From Amycolatopsis sp. 195334CR (GTDB taxonomy: Bacteria; Actinomycetota; Actinomycetes; Mycobacteriales; Pseudonocardiaceae): a stretch of DNA of 64,000 bases. Location of the stretch: the NCBI RefSeq assembly GCF_017309385.1, contig NZ_JAFJMJ010000001.1, positions 4,712,001 through 4,776,000 on the forward strand, in the 5' to 3' direction. Under the pieces are notes generated by a model that did not search any database, had not been told where the DNA came from, and saw nothing but the letters and a program-made list of their open reading frames with translations. Made by a program: the position numbers and the translations under genes. Shown one piece after another: positions 7,231 to 15,566 of this stretch (position 1 is the first letter of the stretch; every line of letters begins with the position of its first letter).

Positions 7231-9117
7231 GTGGCGGGACGGATCCGGGAAAGCGACATCGCGGAAGTGCGTGACCGCAACCGGATCGATGAGGTCGTCG
7301 GCGAGTACGTGGCGCTGCGCCGGGCCGGTGGCGGCGCGCTGAAGGGGCTGTGCCCGTTCCACGACGAGAAGACCCCGTCGTTCAACGTCCGCCCCACGCA
7401 CGGCACCTTCCACTGCTTCGGCTGCGGCGTCGGCGGCGACGTGATCAAGTTCCTCACCGACCTGGAGAAGCTCACCTTCGTCGAGGCCGTGGAGCGGCTC
7501 GCCGACCGGGTCGGGATCCGGCTGACCTACGAGGGCGGCGGCGGGAGCGTCCAGCGCGACCGCGGCACCCGCTCCCGCATGGTCGAGGCGCACAAGGCGG
7601 CCGCCGAGTTCTACGGCGAGCAGCTGCTCTCCGAGGACGGCCGGATGGCGCGCGACTTCCTCAACGAACGCGGCTTCGACCCGGTGGCGGCCAAGACCTT
7701 CGGCTGCGGGTACGCGCCGAGCGGCTGGGACAAGCTGACCAAGTACCTGCTCAAGCGCGGGTTCGAGCTCAACGAGCTGATCAAGTCCGGGCTGGTGCGC
7801 GAGGGCAGGCAGGGCCCGATCGACCGCTTCCACCGGCGGCTGCTGTGGCCGATCAAGGACCTCGGCGGCGACGTGGTCGGCTTCGGCGCGCGGCGGCTGT
7901 TCGACGACGACCGCATCGAGGCCAAGTACCTCAACTCCAGCGAGAGCCCGATCTACAAGAAGTCCGAGGTGCTCTTCGGGCTGGACATGGCGAAGAAGGA
8001 GATCTCGCGGCGCCACCAGGTGGTGATCGTCGAGGGCTACACCGACGTGATGGCCATGCACGGCGCCGGGGTGCCGACCGCGGTGGCCACCTGCGGCACC
8101 GCGTTCGGCCAGGACCACATGAAGGTGCTGCGGCGCCTGCTGATGGACGACGACGCCTTCCGCGGTGAGGTGATCTTCACCTTCGACGGCGACGAGGCCG
8201 GGCAGAAGGCCGCGCTCAAGGCGTTCGAGGGCGACCAGACCTTCGCCGGGCAGACCTACATCGCGGTGGCGCCGGACGGCATGGACCCGTGCGAGCTGCG
8301 CCTGGCCAAGGGCGACACCGCGGTGCGCGACCTGGTGGCGCGGCGGATCCCGCTGTTCGAGTTCGCCATCCGCAGCATGCTGAGGTCCTACGACCTGGAG
8401 TCGGTGGACGGGCAGGTCGCCGCGCTGCAGAAGATGGTGCCGATGGTGGCGCAGATCAAGGACCGCGCCAAGCGGGACGGCTACGCCACCAAGCTGGCCT
8501 GGTGGGTCGGCTGGCCGGACGAGGCGACGGTGGTCAAGCGGGTGCGCGCGGTCGCCGGTGGCAAGGGCGCGGCGCCCGCCGCCCGGCCCGCCGCGGCGGC
8601 CTCCGGGTCGAACCCGCAGGACGTGCCCCGGCCCAACCCCACCGACCCGCGGCTGACCGTGCAGCGCGAGTCGCTGAAGGCGGCGCTGCAGGAGCCCGCG
8701 CTGGCCGGCCCCGAGTTCGACGCGGTGCCGGACGAGGCGTTCACGCACCCGGCGTACCTGGCCATCCGCAAGGCGATCCGCGAGGCGGGCGGGGCCGCCG
8801 GTGGCATGGCGGGGCCCGCGCTGCTCGAAGCCACCTCGCGTCACTGTCCACAGGGGATGGTCCGCCGGGTGCTCGGCGAGCTGGCGGTGGAACCCATGCA
8901 CGCCAAGGACGAGGCCGACGCGCGGTACGTCTCCAGCGTGCTCGCCGCGATCCAGGAGAACCTGGTCGGCAGGCAGATCCAGGAGATCAAGTCGAAGCTG
9001 ACCCGGTTGTCCCCGGTGGAGGCGCCCGAGGACTACCGCGCGTTGTTCGGGGACCTGGTGGCGCTGGAGGAGTACCGGAAGGCATTGCGGCAGCAGGCCG
9101 TCGGCGGGCTCGACTGA
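7231..9117 (+). CDS. dnaG: DNA primase
   Basis: 628 residues from GTG 7231, the usual DnaG length, with GGAA upstream. It makes the RNA primers for replication. The N-terminal CHC2-type zinc finger is visible as CPFHDEKTPSFNV...FHCFGCGVGGDV at about residues 40-70. The DnaG catalytic core follows (YAPSGWDKL, FGARRL), then the TOPRIM domain with VVIVEGYTDVMAMH at about 263-276 and the acidic TFDGDEAGQKA at about 316-326. An Ala/Pro-rich linker at about 440-475 leads to the C-terminal DnaB-interacting helical region. The next gene overlaps its stop codon by one base. Confidence 0.97.
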   Translation: MAGRIRESDIAEVRDRNRIDEVVGEYVALRRAGGGALKGLCPFHDEKTPSFNVRPTHGTFHCFGCGVGGDVIKFLTDLEKLTFVEAVERLADRVGIRLTYEGGGGSVQRDRGTRSRMVEAHKAAAEFYGEQLLSEDGRMARDFLNERGFDPVAAKTFGCGYAPSGWDKLTKYLLKRGFELNELIKSGLVREGRQGPIDRFHRRLLWPIKDLGGDVVGFGARRLFDDDRIEAKYLNSSESPIYKKSEVLFGLDMAKKEISRRHQVVIVEGYTDVMAMHGAGVPTAVATCGTAFGQDHMKVLRRLLMDDDAFRGEVIFTFDGDEAGQKAALKAFEGDQTFAGQTYIAVAPDGMDPCELRLAKGDTAVRDLVARRIPLFEFAIRSMLRSYDLESVDGQVAALQKMVPMVAQIKDRAKRDGYATKLAWWVGWPDEATVVKRVRAVAGGKGAAPAARPAAAASGSNPQDVPRPNPTDPRLTVQRESLKAALQEPALAGPEFDAVPDEAFTHPAYLAIRKAIREAGGAAGGMAGPALLEATSRHCPQGMVRRVLGELAVEPMHAKDEADARYVSSVLAAIQENLVGRQIQEIKSKLTRLSPVEAPEDYRALFGDLVALEEYRKALRQQAVGGLD

Positions 9118-9638
9118 TGGGGTTGTTCAAGCGGCTGTTCGGCAACCGCCTGCCGGACGACTTCGGGGGAGAGCTGGCCGCCGGTGAGGACGCGCTGGCC
9201 ACCGCCCCGGTGACCGGCGGCGGGTACCTGGTGGTCACCTCGTTGGGGCTGTGGGTGCCGTCGGAGGACGGGCCGCGCCGCATCGGCTGGCACCTGATCA
9301 GCAAGGCGGTCTGGGGCGAGAACGCGCTGACGGTGACCGAGGCCGACGAGACCGGGCAAGCGGGCGACGCGGTGTTGCTGACCGACCGGGTGCCGGTCCG
9401 GTACGGGGTCGAGGAGCCGGGGAAGCTGCCGCCGATGGTGCGCCAGCGCGTCGACGGCTCGATCCGCGGGCGGCACCGGCAGGAGCTGCCGGGTGGCGTG
9501 GCGTGGTTCCTGCGGCGGAAGGTGCCGGGCACCGACGGCACGGTGCTCCAGGTACGAGCCGACCCTGGCGTGGACGCGGCACTGGTGGCAAGCATCGCCG
9601 AGGACGCGGCGAAGAAGCTGGTGGATCCGGAGGCCTAG
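9117..9638 (+). CDS. Conserved actinobacterial protein translationally coupled to dnaG
   Basis: 173 residues. ATG 9117 overlaps the dnaG stop in TGATG, so the gene is translationally coupled to primase. It begins MGLFKRLFGNRLPDDF and is predicted to be a soluble beta-rich protein, with GGGYLVVTSLGLWVPSE and RRIGWHLISKAVW resembling a small PH-like sheet. There is no signal peptide or membrane segment. I do not recognise a named family; proteins of this kind often follow dnaG in Pseudonocardiaceae and mycobacteria. The coupling suggests a housekeeping role, but none can be assigned. Confidence 0.75.
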   Translation: MGLFKRLFGNRLPDDFGGELAAGEDALATAPVTGGGYLVVTSLGLWVPSEDGPRRIGWHLISKAVWGENALTVTEADETGQAGDAVLLTDRVPVRYGVEEPGKLPPMVRQRVDGSIRGRHRQELPGGVAWFLRRKVPGTDGTVLQVRADPGVDAALVASIAEDAAKKLVDPEA

Positions 9639-9641
9639 CAG

Positions 9642-9656
9642 TACAGTCGTACTGTA
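9642..9656. promoter_or_regulatory. Perfect palindrome ending on the methyltransferase start codon
   Basis: TACAGT-CGT-ACTGTA, 6-bp arms with a 3-base centre, occupies the short gap after the dnaG-coupled gene; its last base is the A of the ATG at 9656. It is AT-rich for this genome. It could be an operator for a dimeric repressor or an RNA hairpin masking the start codon. No regulator gene is adjacent. Confidence 0.5.
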
Positions 9657-10411
9657 TGTGGGATCCGGCGAAGTACCTCGACTACCAGGACGAACGCGCG
9701 CGGCCGTTCTACGACCTGCTGGCCCGTGTCGGCGCCACGTCGCCACGCCGGGTCGTCGACGCCGGGTGCGGGCCGGGGAACCTGACCGCGTCGTTGAGCT
9801 CGCGCTGGCCGGACGCGGTGGTGGAGGCGTTCGACAGCTCGCCGGACATGGTCGAGGCGGCACGGGCCAACGGGATCGCGGCGTCGTTGCGGGACGTGAC
9901 GTCGTGGGTGCCGCCCGCGGACACCGACGTGATCGTGACCAACGCCGTGCTGCAGTGGGTGCCCACGCACCGTGAGGTGCTCACCCGGTGGGTGGACGCG
10001 CTGCCGCCAGGAGCGTGGCTGGCGATGCAGGTGCCCGGGAACTTCCGCGCGCCCTCGCACGAACTGGTTCGCAAGCTGGTGGCGACTTCGAGGTGGTCGC
10101 GCTCACTGGACGTCCGCGATGAGGACGCGGTGAGCGAGCCGCAGGAGTACGCCGCTCTGCTGGCGGCTTGGGGTTGCTCGGTGGATGTGTGGGAGACCAC
10201 CTACGTGCAGCGTCTGACCGGGGAGGACCCGGTATTGGAGTGGATCACCGGCACCGTGCTCCGCCCGATCAAGGCGGCGCTGGACGCGGCCGAGTGGGAG
10301 CGCTTCCGGTACGAACTGGGCTCGCTGCTTCGGGACGCCTATCCGCCGAATGCGGACGGGAGCACCTGGTTCCCGTTCCGGCGGGTCTTCGCCGTGGCCC
10401 ACGTGAACTAG
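9656..10411 (+). CDS. tam: Trans-aconitate 2-methyltransferase
   Basis: 251 residues from ATG 9656. It begins MWDPAKYLDYQDERARPFYDLLARV, diagnostic of Tam. The SAM-binding motif I is VVDAGCGPGNLT at about residues 33-44, followed by the acidic motif VEAFDSSPDMVEAA and TDVIVTNAVLQWVPTH. The substrate-side helix PGAWLAMQVPGNFRAPSH is also typical. The family methylates trans-aconitate, a spontaneous isomer of cis-aconitate that inhibits aconitase, and so acts as metabolite repair. The 17-bp gap upstream contains a perfect palindrome instead of a clear ribosome binding site. Confidence 0.9.
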   Translation: MWDPAKYLDYQDERARPFYDLLARVGATSPRRVVDAGCGPGNLTASLSSRWPDAVVEAFDSSPDMVEAARANGIAASLRDVTSWVPPADTDVIVTNAVLQWVPTHREVLTRWVDALPPGAWLAMQVPGNFRAPSHELVRKLVATSRWSRSLDVRDEDAVSEPQEYAALLAAWGCSVDVWETTYVQRLTGEDPVLEWITGTVLRPIKAALDAAEWERFRYELGSLLRDAYPPNADGSTWFPFRRVFAVAHVN

Positions 10412-10601
10412 CCGTGACGCACGGCAGCCCTGATGTAAGTGGGCTGCGCGTAGGTCAGCCGTGGTGAGCGTGCGCCAGACGCGCCGGGCCCGGAGCCGCG
10501 GGCGTGGGCCGGGGCGTGCGTGGGGTGACCGTGTGCGCATGGGGTGAGCCAAGCCCGCGCGCGGTAGCAGCTCTGCGCGCGGTGCCTGGCCCAGGCGTCG
10601 C

Positions 10602-10826
10602 TCAGCCCTGGTGCTGTGCTTCCCGGGTGCGCTGCCCGTTGCCGCCAGGGCGTTCCCCGAACGGCAGCTTCTCGCCCACCTTGGCCCTGGCGATCCCCGC
10701 CGCGCCCTGCACGGCGGGGTGGTCGGCCAGCTTGCGGTAGGTGCGGACGATCTGCTCGTACCGGCTGCGGCCGGCCCGCGCGCCGAGCACATAGCCCACC
10801 GCCGCGCCCAGCAGGAACTTCTTCAT
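10602..10826 (-). CDS. Small YtxH-like membrane-associated protein
   Basis: 74 residues from ATG 10826, chosen for the ribosome binding site GGGAGG about 10 bases upstream; longer in-frame starts are unlikely. The N-terminus MKKFLLGAAVGYVLGARAGRSRYEQIV matches a widespread actinobacterial small-protein pattern: one short Gly/Ala-rich hydrophobic helix with GYVLGARAGR, then a charged amphipathic tail. The tail after residue 45 is polar and low-complexity. The function of this family is unknown; a peripheral membrane location is inferred. It stands alone between tam and tRNA-Asn. Confidence 0.72.
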   Translation of the reverse strand: MKKFLLGAAVGYVLGARAGRSRYEQIVRTYRKLADHPAVQGAAGIARAKVGEKLPFGERPGGNGQRTREAQHQG

Positions 10827-10975
10827 CTGTCGTACGCCTCCCTCTGCTCGCTCAGCTTCCATTGTCCCCCACCTCGGCGCGCCGGGCCGGGGACGCCGGG
10901 GGTGGGTGCACGGCGGCGGCGGGCATGGGATAGAGTTCTTCACGTCGGGCCGGAGTGATCCGGTCGGGCCAGCAA

Positions 10976-11048
10976 TCCCCTGTAGCTCAATTGGCAGAGC
11001 AGCCGGCTGTTAACCGGCAGGTTATTGGTTCGAGTCCAATCGGGGGAG
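10976..11048 (+). tRNA. tRNA-Asn (anticodon GTT)
   Basis: A 73-nt cloverleaf. The acceptor stem pairs TCCCCTG (10976-10982) with CGGGGGA (11041-11047, one T-G pair) and the discriminator is G11048. The D loop is AGCTCAATTGGCAGAGC-like. The anticodon stem GCCGG/CCGGC encloses loop CTGTTAA with anticodon GTT at 11009-11011. The T arm contains GGTTCGAGTCC. The 3' CCA is not encoded. A terminator hairpin follows six bases later. Confidence 0.97.
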
Positions 11049-11053
11049 CATCC

Positions 11054-11080
11054 GCCCAGGTCAATGGCCTGGGCTTTGTT
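11054..11080 (+). terminator. Rho-independent terminator of tRNA-Asn
   Basis: Perfect stem GCCCAGG / CCTGGGC (11054-11060 and 11068-11074) with loop TCAATGG, followed by TTTGTT. It lies directly downstream of the tRNA on the same strand. Confidence 0.8.
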
Positions 11081-11358
11081 GCATGTACCCCCAGAGGGTG
11101 CAGAATCAGCTGACGCTGTCCGCCATGGCTTCCAGGGCCGGTGACCCAGCCGTAGCCACAGCCGGTGAACGCTTCTTAAATCCGGTGGATGACGTTGCTG
11201 GGGTCCAGCCACCCGCCGGTTGCGGACGGGGGCCGTTGGCGCGAGGAACACTCCACCAGCATTGGCGCCGACCAGTTCGGCCCCTGCGGCAACAGGCCCG
11301 GCTGGGTTGCTTTTGCGCAGGGGGAGCCGGTGGAGGCCTTCTCTCAGCCGGATCGCGC
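11081..11358. other. No intact gene; possible relic of a tyrosine integrase
   Basis: No convincing complete reading frame. On the minus strand, roughly 11370 down to 11110, short pieces in different frames resemble the C-terminal half of an actinobacterial phage integrase, including GGWLDPSNVIHR, which is similar to the LDPSNV-type motif before the catalytic His-x-x-Arg. The pieces are broken by frameshifts and a stop. A tRNA gene is a usual integration site, so a decayed element is plausible, but the similarity is weak. Confidence 0.25.
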
Positions 11359-12333
11359 TCAGGCATTGAGGGTGTAGCGGACTTCGGTGCGGGCTACGGA
11401 AAAACCGGCCCGTTCGTAGAGGCCGCTTGATCCTGTCGGGCTGCCGGCGTCGACTTCGATGCTCGCCCGGTCGAAGCCGGCGTCTCGCGCCGAACACAGC
11501 GCACGGCTGATCAGCGCGCTCGCCACGCCTCGCTGGCGATATGCGCGGCGAGTTCCGATCCTCATCAGGTGCGCGTCACGGACACCAGTCGCCGCGGTGT
11601 CCGCATCCCAGGAGTAGGTCAGCACCATGCCGGCAGCCGTGCCGCTGCCCACATCGCGCAGCAGAAAGCTGAGGTCCGGGCGAAAAGCCGGCCAGCCGAG
11701 AAACGCCCGCCACTGCTCCCGCGGCATCGGGACTCCTCCCCATCGGTCGAGCACCGACTCGTTGCCGACAGCGAAGAACTCGGCGTCGTTCTCGCCCGAG
11801 TACCCCTCCGCAGCGAGACCGTCCGGCAACGGCAGGTCGACAACGGCGGCTCCGAGTGGCTGCCGCATGTGCGAGTACCAGCGCACGGGTGCCATACCAG
11901 CGGCTTCGTAGCAGGCGCGTGCGCTGTCATTGCCCGCGTTGTTCTGAGCGTCGATGGCCAGCGGCAAGCCGGGGTGATGGATCGCGTGCAGCGCCTTCGC
12001 GCTCGCGATCCCGGTAGCCAGCAGCTCGGCTCCGAGTCTCCGGCGCCGGTACTCGGGATGCACGCCGCCGCTCACTGTCACCCGGTGCACGTCCTCGACG
12101 AGCAGCTTGTGCGCCGCCGAGGAGTAGCCGACCATCCGGTCCCCATCGAAGACGCCGACCGTACCGCGCTCGAGGTCGAGCATGGGGGCGTTGATCTGGT
12201 CGGCGGCGTCCTCCTCGGAGTAGAACTCGCCGAAGACGTCGATGACCTCGATCGCGTTGAGCAGCTCGGCCAAGGCGGCCGCGTCCCCCGGGCTGATCGG
12301 ACGGCGGACCAGCTTTGCGAAACCGACGGGCAT
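11359..12333 (-). CDS. Tandem-domain GNAT N-acetyltransferase
   Basis: 324 residues forming two GNAT domains in one chain, an arrangement also seen in mycothiol synthase and related actinobacterial enzymes. The acetyl-CoA-binding loop of the N-terminal domain is GGVHPEYRRRRLGAELL at about residues 88-104. That of the C-terminal domain is IGTRRAYRQRGVASALIS at about 262-279 and is closer to the R-x-x-G-x-A/G consensus, so the C-terminal domain is the better candidate for catalysis. The start ATG at 12333 is the first in frame. The substrate cannot be told. It lies beside the tRNA in an accessory-looking region. Confidence 0.82.
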   Translation of the reverse strand: MPVGFAKLVRRPISPGDAAALAELLNAIEVIDVFGEFYSEEDAADQINAPMLDLERGTVGVFDGDRMVGYSSAAHKLLVEDVHRVTVSGGVHPEYRRRRLGAELLATGIASAKALHAIHHPGLPLAIDAQNNAGNDSARACYEAAGMAPVRWYSHMRQPLGAAVVDLPLPDGLAAEGYSGENDAEFFAVGNESVLDRWGGVPMPREQWRAFLGWPAFRPDLSFLLRDVGSGTAAGMVLTYSWDADTAATGVRDAHLMRIGTRRAYRQRGVASALISRALCSARDAGFDRASIEVDAGSPTGSSGLYERAGFSVARTEVRYTLNA

Positions 12334-12869
12334 GGGCCGACCTTAGGCATCTCGTGACCCCGACGTCACCCGGGTTTCTCTCGCTGCCGCCTGCCTGCCT
12401 CAATCGATTCGCCCTTTTCGCTTGGGGAAGCGTCGTTCGAACTCGGCCCATTCGGCAGGCCGGTGGAGACCGCGTCGGTGGTGAAGAAATGCCGGGAGTC
12501 GTGCGGTGGGTAGCGCAGAGGGTTGCCGCCGTGCCCGCGCTTTCGTTCGAGAGGGTGACGGTGGTGTCGCCGGATGGTTCCACGACGGCTCGGTCGAGAT
12601 GTGCTGGTCGCGTTTCGTCAAGCCCCCGAGCTCCATGAGTCCCTGTTGTCGCTGCTCTCACCTGCGTTGGCGTCTTCCGGCTCGCTGGTTCCGGCGCCCC
12701 GACGTCGCCGAGTCTCGGCTGACGCTGTCCGCGGCGGCGGGGCGGGAGGTCAGTCCTGTCGTCGTGAGCTGAGGAGCAGGTGGCAGCGGCCTATACTTTG
12801 GATAGAACAGATTCCGGTCAATTCGGCCCAAGGCCTTGTGCTATATGGATGAACTTGTTGCCAATGATC
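12334..12869. other. Gene-poor stretch of about 540 bp
   Basis: Several short open frames exist on both strands (for example near 12506-12772 +), but none has a good ribosome binding site, a recognisable domain or consistent third-position GC. Fragments in two different frames around 12480-12720 read like pieces of one former protein, so decay is possible. The last 100 bp become AT-rich and probably belong to the kstD promoter. Confidence 0.4.
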
Positions 12870-12883
12870 TATAACACGTTCTA
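12870..12883. promoter_or_regulatory. KstR-type operator upstream of kstD
   Basis: TATAACACGTTCTA fits the TNNAACNNGTTNNA consensus of the TetR-family cholesterol regulator KstR at every fixed position, on both strands. It ends 11 bp before the kstD ATG. The embedded TATAAC looks like a -10 hexamer, so repressor binding would block RNA polymerase. A kstR gene is not in this window. Confidence 0.72.
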
Positions 12884-12894
12884 GATTTACCGGC

Positions 12895-14667
12895 ATGGCC
12901 GACACCGACAGACCCGGCGGGCAGCTGTCCCGCCGGCAGGTTCTGCGTGGCACCGCCGCCGGTACCACGATCGCGCTGGCTTCAGGATGGGTCGACCCGC
13001 TCTCCGCCGCCGCGGAGCCGCTCCTCGGTGAGTACGACGTCGTCGTGGTCGGTGCCGGTGCCGCGGGTATGACGGCCGCGCTGACCGCGGCCCGTCGGGG
13101 ACTTTCCTGTGTGGTGGTCGAGAAGGCGGCCACGTTCGGTGGTTCGGCGGCCCGGTCCGGGGCGGGGATCTGGATCCCCTGCAACGAGGTCCTGCTCGCC
13201 GCCGGTGTTCCTGACACGCCGCAGAAGGCGGCCAGCTACCTCGCCGCCGTGGTCGGGCCCGGCGTGCCCGCCGCCCGGCGGCAGGCCTTCCTCGACAACG
13301 GCCCGGCGATGCTCTCCTTCGTCATGGCCAACAGTCCGCTGCGCTTCCGCTGGATGGAGGGGTACAGCGACTACTACCCCGAACTGCCCGGCGGCTTGGC
13401 GAACGGCCGTTCCATCGAGCCGGATCAGTTGGACGGCAACGTTCTCGGCGCCGAGCTCGCCCGCCTGAACCCGCCCTACCTCGCCACCCCGCCCGGCCTC
13501 GTCGTGTTCAGCGCCGACTACAAGTGGCTCGCCCTGGCCGCGGTCAACGCCCAGGGTGCGGCGGTCGCCGCCGAATGTCTGGCTCGGGGCACCGCCGCGG
13601 CTCTGCGCGGGGAGAAGCCGCTGACCATGGGGCAGTCGCTCGCCGGTGGCCTGCGGGCCGGGCTGCTGGCGGCGAACGTGCCGGTGTGGTTGACCACCCC
13701 GTTGGTCGACCTGGTGGTGGAGGGCGGCCGGGTCACCGGTGCGCTGGTGTCGCGCGGCGGTACCACCGGCGTGATCAAGGCCCGGCGCGGCGTCATCGTC
13801 GGTTCCGGTGGGTTCGAGCACAACGCCGCCATGCGCAACCAGTACCACCAGCAGCCGACCGGTACACAGTGGACAGTCGGCGCTCGCGAGAACACCGGTG
13901 ACGGCATCCGGGCGGGCGCGCGGGCAGGCGCGGCACTGGACCTGATGGACGACGCCTGGTGGGGCCCGGCCATTCCGCTGCCCGACGCCCCCTACTTCTG
14001 CCTCGCCGAACGCACCCTGCCCGGCGGCCTGATCGTCGACGCGGCGGGGAAGCGGTTCGTCAACGAGGCGGCGCCCTACGGTGACGTCGTGCACGTCATG
14101 TACGACCGCAACCCGACTGATCCGTGCATCCCCGCCTGGTTGATCGTCGACCAGTACTACCGCAACAAGTACCTGTTCAAGGACGTTCTGCCGACCTTCG
14201 CCCTGCCCGGCTCGTGGTACGCCTCCGGAGCCGTCCACCGCTCGGCCACCGTCGACGGCCTCGCCTCCGCGATCGGCGTGCCGGCGAAGGCGTTGCGGGA
14301 GACCGTCTCCCGGTTCAACGGGTCCGCGCACAACGGGACCGACGCCGAGTTCGCCCGGGGCAAGAGCGCCTACGACCACTACTACACCGATCCCGCCGTG
14401 CACCCGAACTCGTGCCTGGCGCCGCTCTGGCTGCCGCCGTACTACGCGTTCAAGATCGTTCCCGGTGATCTCGGCACGAAGGGCGGGATGCGCACGGACG
14501 CGCGGGCGCGGGTACTGCGTCCCGACGGCACGGTCATCCCGGGCCTGTACGCCGCGGGCAACGCCAGCGCCGCGGTGATGGGCCGCGGCTACGCCGGTGC
14601 TGGTTCCACCATCGGTCCCGCGATGACCTTCGGTTACATCGCCGCCAACGACATCGCCGGGGCGTAG
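12895..14667 (+). CDS. kstD: 3-ketosteroid delta-1-dehydrogenase with a twin-arginine signal
   Basis: 590 residues. After an N-terminal Tat-like signal (SRRQVL at 12-17, hydrophobic stretch to about 39), the FAD-binding motif VVVVGAGAAG is at 49-58. KstD-specific features are GGSAARSGAGIWIP at 82-95, GYSDYYPE at 156-163 (active-site Tyr region), DAWWGP, PYYAFKIVPGDLGTKGG near 516-532 (second active-site Tyr and Gly region) and the C-terminal GYAGAGSTIGPAMTFGYIAA. The family introduces the C1-C2 double bond in 3-ketosteroid ring A, enabling ring opening. Most KstDs lack an export signal, so the Tat motif is unusual. A KstR box lies upstream; no other steroid genes are nearby. Confidence 0.9.
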   Translation: MADTDRPGGQLSRRQVLRGTAAGTTIALASGWVDPLSAAAEPLLGEYDVVVVGAGAAGMTAALTAARRGLSCVVVEKAATFGGSAARSGAGIWIPCNEVLLAAGVPDTPQKAASYLAAVVGPGVPAARRQAFLDNGPAMLSFVMANSPLRFRWMEGYSDYYPELPGGLANGRSIEPDQLDGNVLGAELARLNPPYLATPPGLVVFSADYKWLALAAVNAQGAAVAAECLARGTAAALRGEKPLTMGQSLAGGLRAGLLAANVPVWLTTPLVDLVVEGGRVTGALVSRGGTTGVIKARRGVIVGSGGFEHNAAMRNQYHQQPTGTQWTVGARENTGDGIRAGARAGAALDLMDDAWWGPAIPLPDAPYFCLAERTLPGGLIVDAAGKRFVNEAAPYGDVVHVMYDRNPTDPCIPAWLIVDQYYRNKYLFKDVLPTFALPGSWYASGAVHRSATVDGLASAIGVPAKALRETVSRFNGSAHNGTDAEFARGKSAYDHYYTDPAVHPNSCLAPLWLPPYYAFKIVPGDLGTKGGMRTDARARVLRPDGTVIPGLYAAGNASAAVMGRGYAGAGSTIGPAMTFGYIAANDIAGA

Positions 14668-14681
14668 CGCGTGGCGGTGGT

Positions 14682-15533
14682 TCAGAACAGGGTCGCGGGT
14701 TCTACCGGCTCCGGTTCGGGCAGGGGCTCGAGGTCCGGCACCAGCGCCCGCACGTCGTCGTGGAAGTGGCGGGCGAGTGCGGGTGCGTCATCGTTGTTGG
14801 GGGTGTGCACAAAAACCGTCGGTGCGCGACCCTCGCGCAGCCAGGCGGCGACCACTTCGGTCCACGGCTGCCACCCCTCGACCGTCTCCTCGGCCGAATC
14901 CCGGCCCAGGTAGCGGACGATCGGCTGGTCGGTCAGCGCCCGCGTCCGCCGGGGCAGGCGGGGTTTCTTCGCCCAGGCTTCCTGTTCGGCCTCGCTGGTC
15001 GGCGGGGTCCGGAAGAAAACGGTGGTGTCGAACGGGACCCACTCGGCGTCCGCGGTGGCGAGGGCGCCCTCCAGCGCCGACGCCGAACCGGTGTCGGTGA
15101 AGAACTCGGGGTGACGCACCTCCACCGCCCGCCGACGGTTGGCGGGCAGCCGGCGCAGGAAGCGGCCGAGCGCCTCGACGTCCGAGGGGCCGAACGAGCC
15201 GGGCAACTGGGTCCACAGCACGGCCCGCTCGCCGAGCGGTTCGATCGCGTCCAGGAACGCCCGCATCTCGGTCTCGACCGCGACGAACCGGCGTTCGTGC
15301 GTGACGGCCTTGGGCACCTTGACCACGAACCGGAAGCCGGGGTCGGTCTGCTCCGCCCACGCCGCGACGGTCTCGCGGGCGGGGGTCGCGTAGAAGGTGG
15401 TGTTGCCTTCGACCGCGTTGCACCAGCCGGCATAGGCGCGCAGGCGTTCCTTGGCGGGCAACGACTGCGGCAGGAACCGCCCTGGCCACGCCTTGTGGGT
15501 CCACATCGCGCAGCCGACATGAAGACGTGCCAC
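14682..15533 (-). CDS. DUF72 family protein
   Basis: 283 residues with the DUF72 (YecE-like) TIM-barrel pattern. The start LHVGCAMWTHKAWPGRFLP is followed by VEGNTTFYATPARETVAAWAEQTDPGFRFVVKVPKAVTHERR at about 42-85, AVLWTQLPGSFGPS at about 104-117 and AVEVRHPEFF at about 135-144. The family is widespread and soluble but has no established biochemical role; a sugar- or nuclease-related fold has been suggested from structure only. It ends 15 bp from the convergent kstD stop and starts 34 bp from the end of the dehalogenase-like gene, with which it may form an operon. Confidence 0.9.
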   Translation of the reverse strand: MARLHVGCAMWTHKAWPGRFLPQSLPAKERLRAYAGWCNAVEGNTTFYATPARETVAAWAEQTDPGFRFVVKVPKAVTHERRFVAVETEMRAFLDAIEPLGERAVLWTQLPGSFGPSDVEALGRFLRRLPANRRRAVEVRHPEFFTDTGSASALEGALATADAEWVPFDTTVFFRTPPTSEAEQEAWAKKPRLPRRTRALTDQPIVRYLGRDSAEETVEGWQPWTEVVAAWLREGRAPTVFVHTPNNDDAPALARHFHDDVRALVPDLEPLPEPEPVEPATLF

Positions 15534-15566
15534 TCCGCCGGCTCCTCTCGCTCGCGAGTGAAACTA

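Noticed and set aside
7024..8901. Long minus-strand frame extending the sigma factor through dnaG
   Set aside because: It is the antisense shadow of dnaG; the sigma factor domains begin only at 7023.
10940..11497. Minus-strand frame of 185 codons across tRNA-Asn
   Set aside because: It contains the antisense translation of tRNA-Asn (WTRTNNLPVNSRLLCQLSYRG-like), a classic false protein; no ribosome binding site or domain.
11109..12732. 15-bp direct repeat GCTGACGCTGTCCGC at 11109 and 12718
   Set aside because: Considered as target-site duplication of an element, but a 15-bp match is expected by chance at this GC content and length, and the ends show no inverted repeats.
12506..12772. Short plus-strand frames before kstD
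   Set aside because: No domain, weak starts and frame-mixed similarity; listed only as a possible relic.
12895..14667. Fumarate reductase/succinate dehydrogenase flavoprotein
   Set aside because: The FAD fold is shared, but GYSDYYPE, DAWWGP and PGDLGTKGG are KstD-specific.
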